Positions 38,840 to 40,262 of a DNA stretch of 40,262 bases are shown here, piece after piece; position 1 is the stretch's first letter, and each line of letters starts with the position of its first letter. This stretch comes from Kordiimonadaceae bacterium. GTDB taxonomy: Bacteria > Pseudomonadota > Alphaproteobacteria > Sphingomonadales > Kordiimonadaceae. The notes beneath the pieces were generated by a model. It was given only the letters and a program-made list of their open reading frames with translations, did no database searches and was not told the origin of the DNA. The stretch covers positions 1 through 40,262 of the forward strand of contig JAESQS010000273.1 in the NCBI GenBank assembly GCA_016765035.1, written 5' to 3'. Both the position numbers and the translations under genes were made by a program.

Positions 38840-39088
38840 ATGGGGATTTCACGCCTCACAGCTTTCACAATTGCTGAAAGAGACGATCTTATATATGACT
38901 CTTCTGGCCCAGGTGAAAATGGAAAATATGCGGGCTCGATACACATGCCAAATGGCAGATTATTACTGAACACTACCCCGGTATTTAACTCCCCAGTATT
39001 AGCCATTAAGCACCTGTTTGAATTAAAAGATCGATGCAAGGATTTGGTTATGGCGAAAACAAGCCCGCAAGTGGATATAAAAGCATGA
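38840..39088 (+). CDS. hypothetical early protein
   Basis: Starting at ATG 38840 (TGAGATG after the DUF3164 stop), the 82-aa product reads SRLTAFTIAERDDLIYDSSGPGENGKYAGSIHMPNGRLLLNTTPVFNSPVLAIKHLFELKDRCKDLV. It lacks a known motif. The stretch is more AT-rich than the genes around it, which suggests recent gain. It overlaps the DksA-like gene by ATGA. Confidence 0.6.
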   Translation: MGISRLTAFTIAERDDLIYDSSGPGENGKYAGSIHMPNGRLLLNTTPVFNSPVLAIKHLFELKDRCKDLVMAKTSPQVDIKA

Positions 39089-39276
39089 GCGATGTCGCTG
39101 ACAGAGCCAACGATTTGGCCGATTTGCAACGTGACCAGGCGCTGGAAAAGGTGCCGCGCTATGCGGGCGTTTCTGCTGCTTATTGTGAGGATTGTGATGA
39201 GCAAATACCGGATGCTCGACGCACGGCGATACCGGGCGTGACGCGGTGTGTTGTGTGCCAGCAGGTTATTGAATGA
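39085..39276 (+). CDS. DksA/TraR-type C4 zinc finger protein
   Basis: From ATG 39085, 63 aa. Four cysteines, C34-x2-C37 and C55-x2-C58, with the DksA-like context (AAYCEDCDEQIPDARRTAIPGVTRCVVCQQ). Only the short TraR-like form is present, without the long coiled coil of DksA. TraR of plasmid F binds the RNA polymerase secondary channel, so this protein may tune host transcription during early growth. Coupled at both ends by ATGA overlaps. Confidence 0.82.
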   Translation: MSDVADRANDLADLQRDQALEKVPRYAGVSAAYCEDCDEQIPDARRTAIPGVTRCVVCQQVIE

Positions 39277-39740
39277 GTAAAGCAGCTGCGAATCCGACCC
39301 GTTTACGTTTGATAAAAATCATTCATGTGGCCCGTCGTGAGTTGGGTATGGATGAGTCAACCTATCGTTTAATGCTGGGCAATTTGCCGGGTTTGGATGG
39401 TGCGACATCAAGTGCAAAATTGACCATTCCACAACTACGGTTGGTTTTGGATGGGTTCAAAAAGCGGGGCTTTAAGGTGCGTCCAAAAGGCGGCCCTGGT
39501 AAAGCAGGCACTCGAAAAATGGCTGATGATAATCAGTCGAAATTGATCCGCCATTTATGGTTGGAATTACACAGCGCGGGTGCTGTGCGCGACCCTTCTG
39601 AACAGGCCCTGGCGAAGTTCGCTGGCAAGATGACGAAGGTGGGCTCGCTGCAATGGTTGAGCTCGCAGCAGGCGAGCCAGGTGATCGAGAATCTGAAGAA
39701 TTGGTTGCACCGAATTAAGGAAGGAGCAGATGATGAGTAA
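39273..39740 (+). CDS. gemA: GemA-like regulatory protein (DUF1018)
   Basis: The 155-aa protein has the GemA/DUF1018 pattern: LIKIIHVARRELGMDESTYRLMLGNLPG near 13-40, then QSKLIRHLWLELHSAGAVRDPSEQALAKFAGKMTKVGSLQWLSSQQASQVIENLKNWLHR. In Mu, GemA affects host gene expression and DNA supercoiling and lies beside mor, as here. It starts in the DksA-like stop (ATGA) and overlaps Mor by 11 bp. Confidence 0.88.
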   Translation: MSKAAANPTRLRLIKIIHVARRELGMDESTYRLMLGNLPGLDGATSSAKLTIPQLRLVLDGFKKRGFKVRPKGGPGKAGTRKMADDNQSKLIRHLWLELHSAGAVRDPSEQALAKFAGKMTKVGSLQWLSSQQASQVIENLKNWLHRIKEGADDE

Positions 39741-40083
39741 TGATTCACCGATGGAAGCATTACGCCATGAACTGCTTTCAGATGTGGCCGAGCATACGAC
39801 ATTAATACTCAAGCAGCATGGCATTGATACCGATGTCGCTGACCAGGCTGGCTGTTCTATCAGCAATCATCTCGCCGAGCATTGGGGTGGCCAGGTGGTG
39901 AGCATTCCAAAAAACTATTTATACAAGTTGAGCCAACGTGACCAGGTCATCTATGAGGAGTTCAACGGCACTAATCACTCTGCGTTATCACGCAAGTATG
40001 ATGTGTCGGTGAGGGCTATCTATAAGATCATCACGAGAGTACGAAAAAGAGAGGTCGATAAGCGTCAAATCCAGATGTTTTGA
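39730..40083 (+). CDS. mor: Mor-family transcription activator
   Basis: The 117-aa protein has the Mor layout: an N-terminal dimerisation part (ALRHELLSDVAEHTTLILKQHGIDTDVADQAGCSISNHLAEHWGGQVVSIPKNYLYKLSQRD) and a C-terminal helix-turn-helix (YEEFNGTNHSALSRKYDVSVRAIYKIITRVRKRE). Mor turns on Mu middle transcription, including the gene for activator C. No separate C gene is seen here, so Mor may drive the late operons itself, as in some Mu relatives. It is the last early gene, 113 bp from the right end. AAGGAG lies upstream; ATG 39733 is an alternative start. Confidence 0.88.
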   Translation: MMSNDSPMEALRHELLSDVAEHTTLILKQHGIDTDVADQAGCSISNHLAEHWGGQVVSIPKNYLYKLSQRDQVIYEEFNGTNHSALSRKYDVSVRAIYKIITRVRKREVDKRQIQMF

Positions 40084-40151
40084 CCGTTTCATAATAAGCA
40101 ACGCCTTTTCAATACCTGTCCCGCTATAGACCCGTTTTTGGTGCTATATCC

Positions 40152-40196
40152 CATATTTATCTCGCATTCCCTTATAATTTATCTCAACCTAGATCA
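40152..40196 (-). repeat. right prophage end with two transposase-binding boxes
   Basis: The terminus is ATCA (TGAT on the minus strand). ATTTATCTC boxes lie at 40155-40163 and 40177-40185, 22 bp apart, the outer one 11 nt from the end. This mirrors the left end exactly. The inner box has the shared 15-mer (40154-40168) seen at 183-197. The 113 bp between Mor and the terminus contain no gene. Confidence 0.88.
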
Positions 40197-40202
40197 AAAA
40201 AT
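40197..40202. repeat. target-site duplication, right copy
   Basis: AAAAAT follows the ATCA terminus and equals 149-154 exactly. Shifting the terminus by one base in either direction breaks the match, so the 6-bp reading is the best one. Confidence 0.8.
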
Positions 40203-40262
40203 GCTAACATTCATGATCGCATGCTGCGTAAATAACACTAACGAAAAGAGGTAAGTATGAAA
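40203..40262 (+). other. right host flank with start of a host gene
   Basis: The host sequence resumes here. AGAGGT followed by ATG at 40257 looks like the RBS and start of a plus-strand gene, of which only two codons (Met-Lys) are in the window. The prophage lies about 55 bp upstream of that start codon, in the promoter or leader of the gene. CATGAT at 40212 is a possible -10 element for it. Confidence 0.55.

Noticed and set aside
33152-39088. Gam-like host nuclease inhibitor among the early genes
   Set aside because: None of the small early proteins shows a Gam pattern that I can recognise.
155-40196. Integration by a tyrosine recombinase at a tRNA gene
   Set aside because: No integrase, no tRNA and no long direct att repeat. 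A DDE transposase and a 6-bp duplication are present instead.
1-40262. CRISPR array, rRNA or tRNA genes, insertion sequences
   Set aside because: No regularly spaced repeats, no structural RNA signatures and no second transposase were seen.

Overview
The window holds one complete transposable (Mu-type) prophage with short host flanks. Its ends can be placed to the base. The element runs from 155 to 40196 (40,042 bp) and begins 5'-TGAT and ends ATCA-3'. It is bounded by a perfect 6-bp target duplication, AAAAAT (149-154 and 40197-40202). Each end carries two GAGATAAAT boxes exactly 22 bp apart, the outer one 11 nt from the terminus, and the two ends are inverted relative to each other. The gene families (Mu-like head genes, Rha, Mor, GemA, BcepMu gp16 family) suggest a proteobacterial host, probably a gammaproteobacterium. 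No host gene is long enough here to name the genus. The host flank on the right ends with an RBS and the first two codons of a gene at 40257.

Layout. From about 26.8 kb leftward to the left end runs one long minus-strand late operon. In transcription order it encodes small Mu gp25/26-like proteins, terminase small (gp27-like) and large (gp28-like) subunits, and a DUF935 portal. A cluster of small accessory genes follows, then the Mu F-like head protein with a C-terminal PBECR2-type nuclease domain and the gpG-like morphogenesis protein. Next come protease I with a nested scaffold Z, a decoration-like protein, major capsid T, a HI1506-like protein, gp36/37/38-like connector and terminator proteins, and a tail tube. 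The tail is completed by a frameshifting chaperone pair, a tape measure, a siphovirus tail tip set, a lipase and a DNA adenine methylase. No tail sheath or contractile baseplate genes are present, so the virion should be a siphovirus.

Between 26.97 and 29.92 kb a short plus-strand operon encodes probable tail appendage proteins and an M15-like peptidase. From 31.3 kb leftward come the repressor and two secreted-protein genes, one of them an HNH nuclease, all on the minus strand. These probably are expressed in the lysogen.

From 31.385 kb to the right end runs the plus-strand early operon: BcepMu gp16-like regulator, CII-like protein (apparently frameshifted), Rha, an HTH protein, small unknowns, DUF3102, DDE transposase (D164, D258, E294), AAA ATPase target selector, DUF3164, a DksA-like zinc finger, GemA and Mor. 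The early and late modules therefore diverge from the centre, as in BcepMu and unlike Mu, but they are joined to a B3/D3112-like siphovirus tail.

How it works together. A promoter (TTGACA-N17-AATTAT) with an inverted-repeat operator in its spacer sits between the repressor and the early operon. Transposase and ATPase act on the terminal boxes. Mor, the last early gene, is the best candidate for switching on the late operons. An 18-bp motif (TTTTGAACCGGGGCAAAA type) recurs in front of three late units and could be a late control site.
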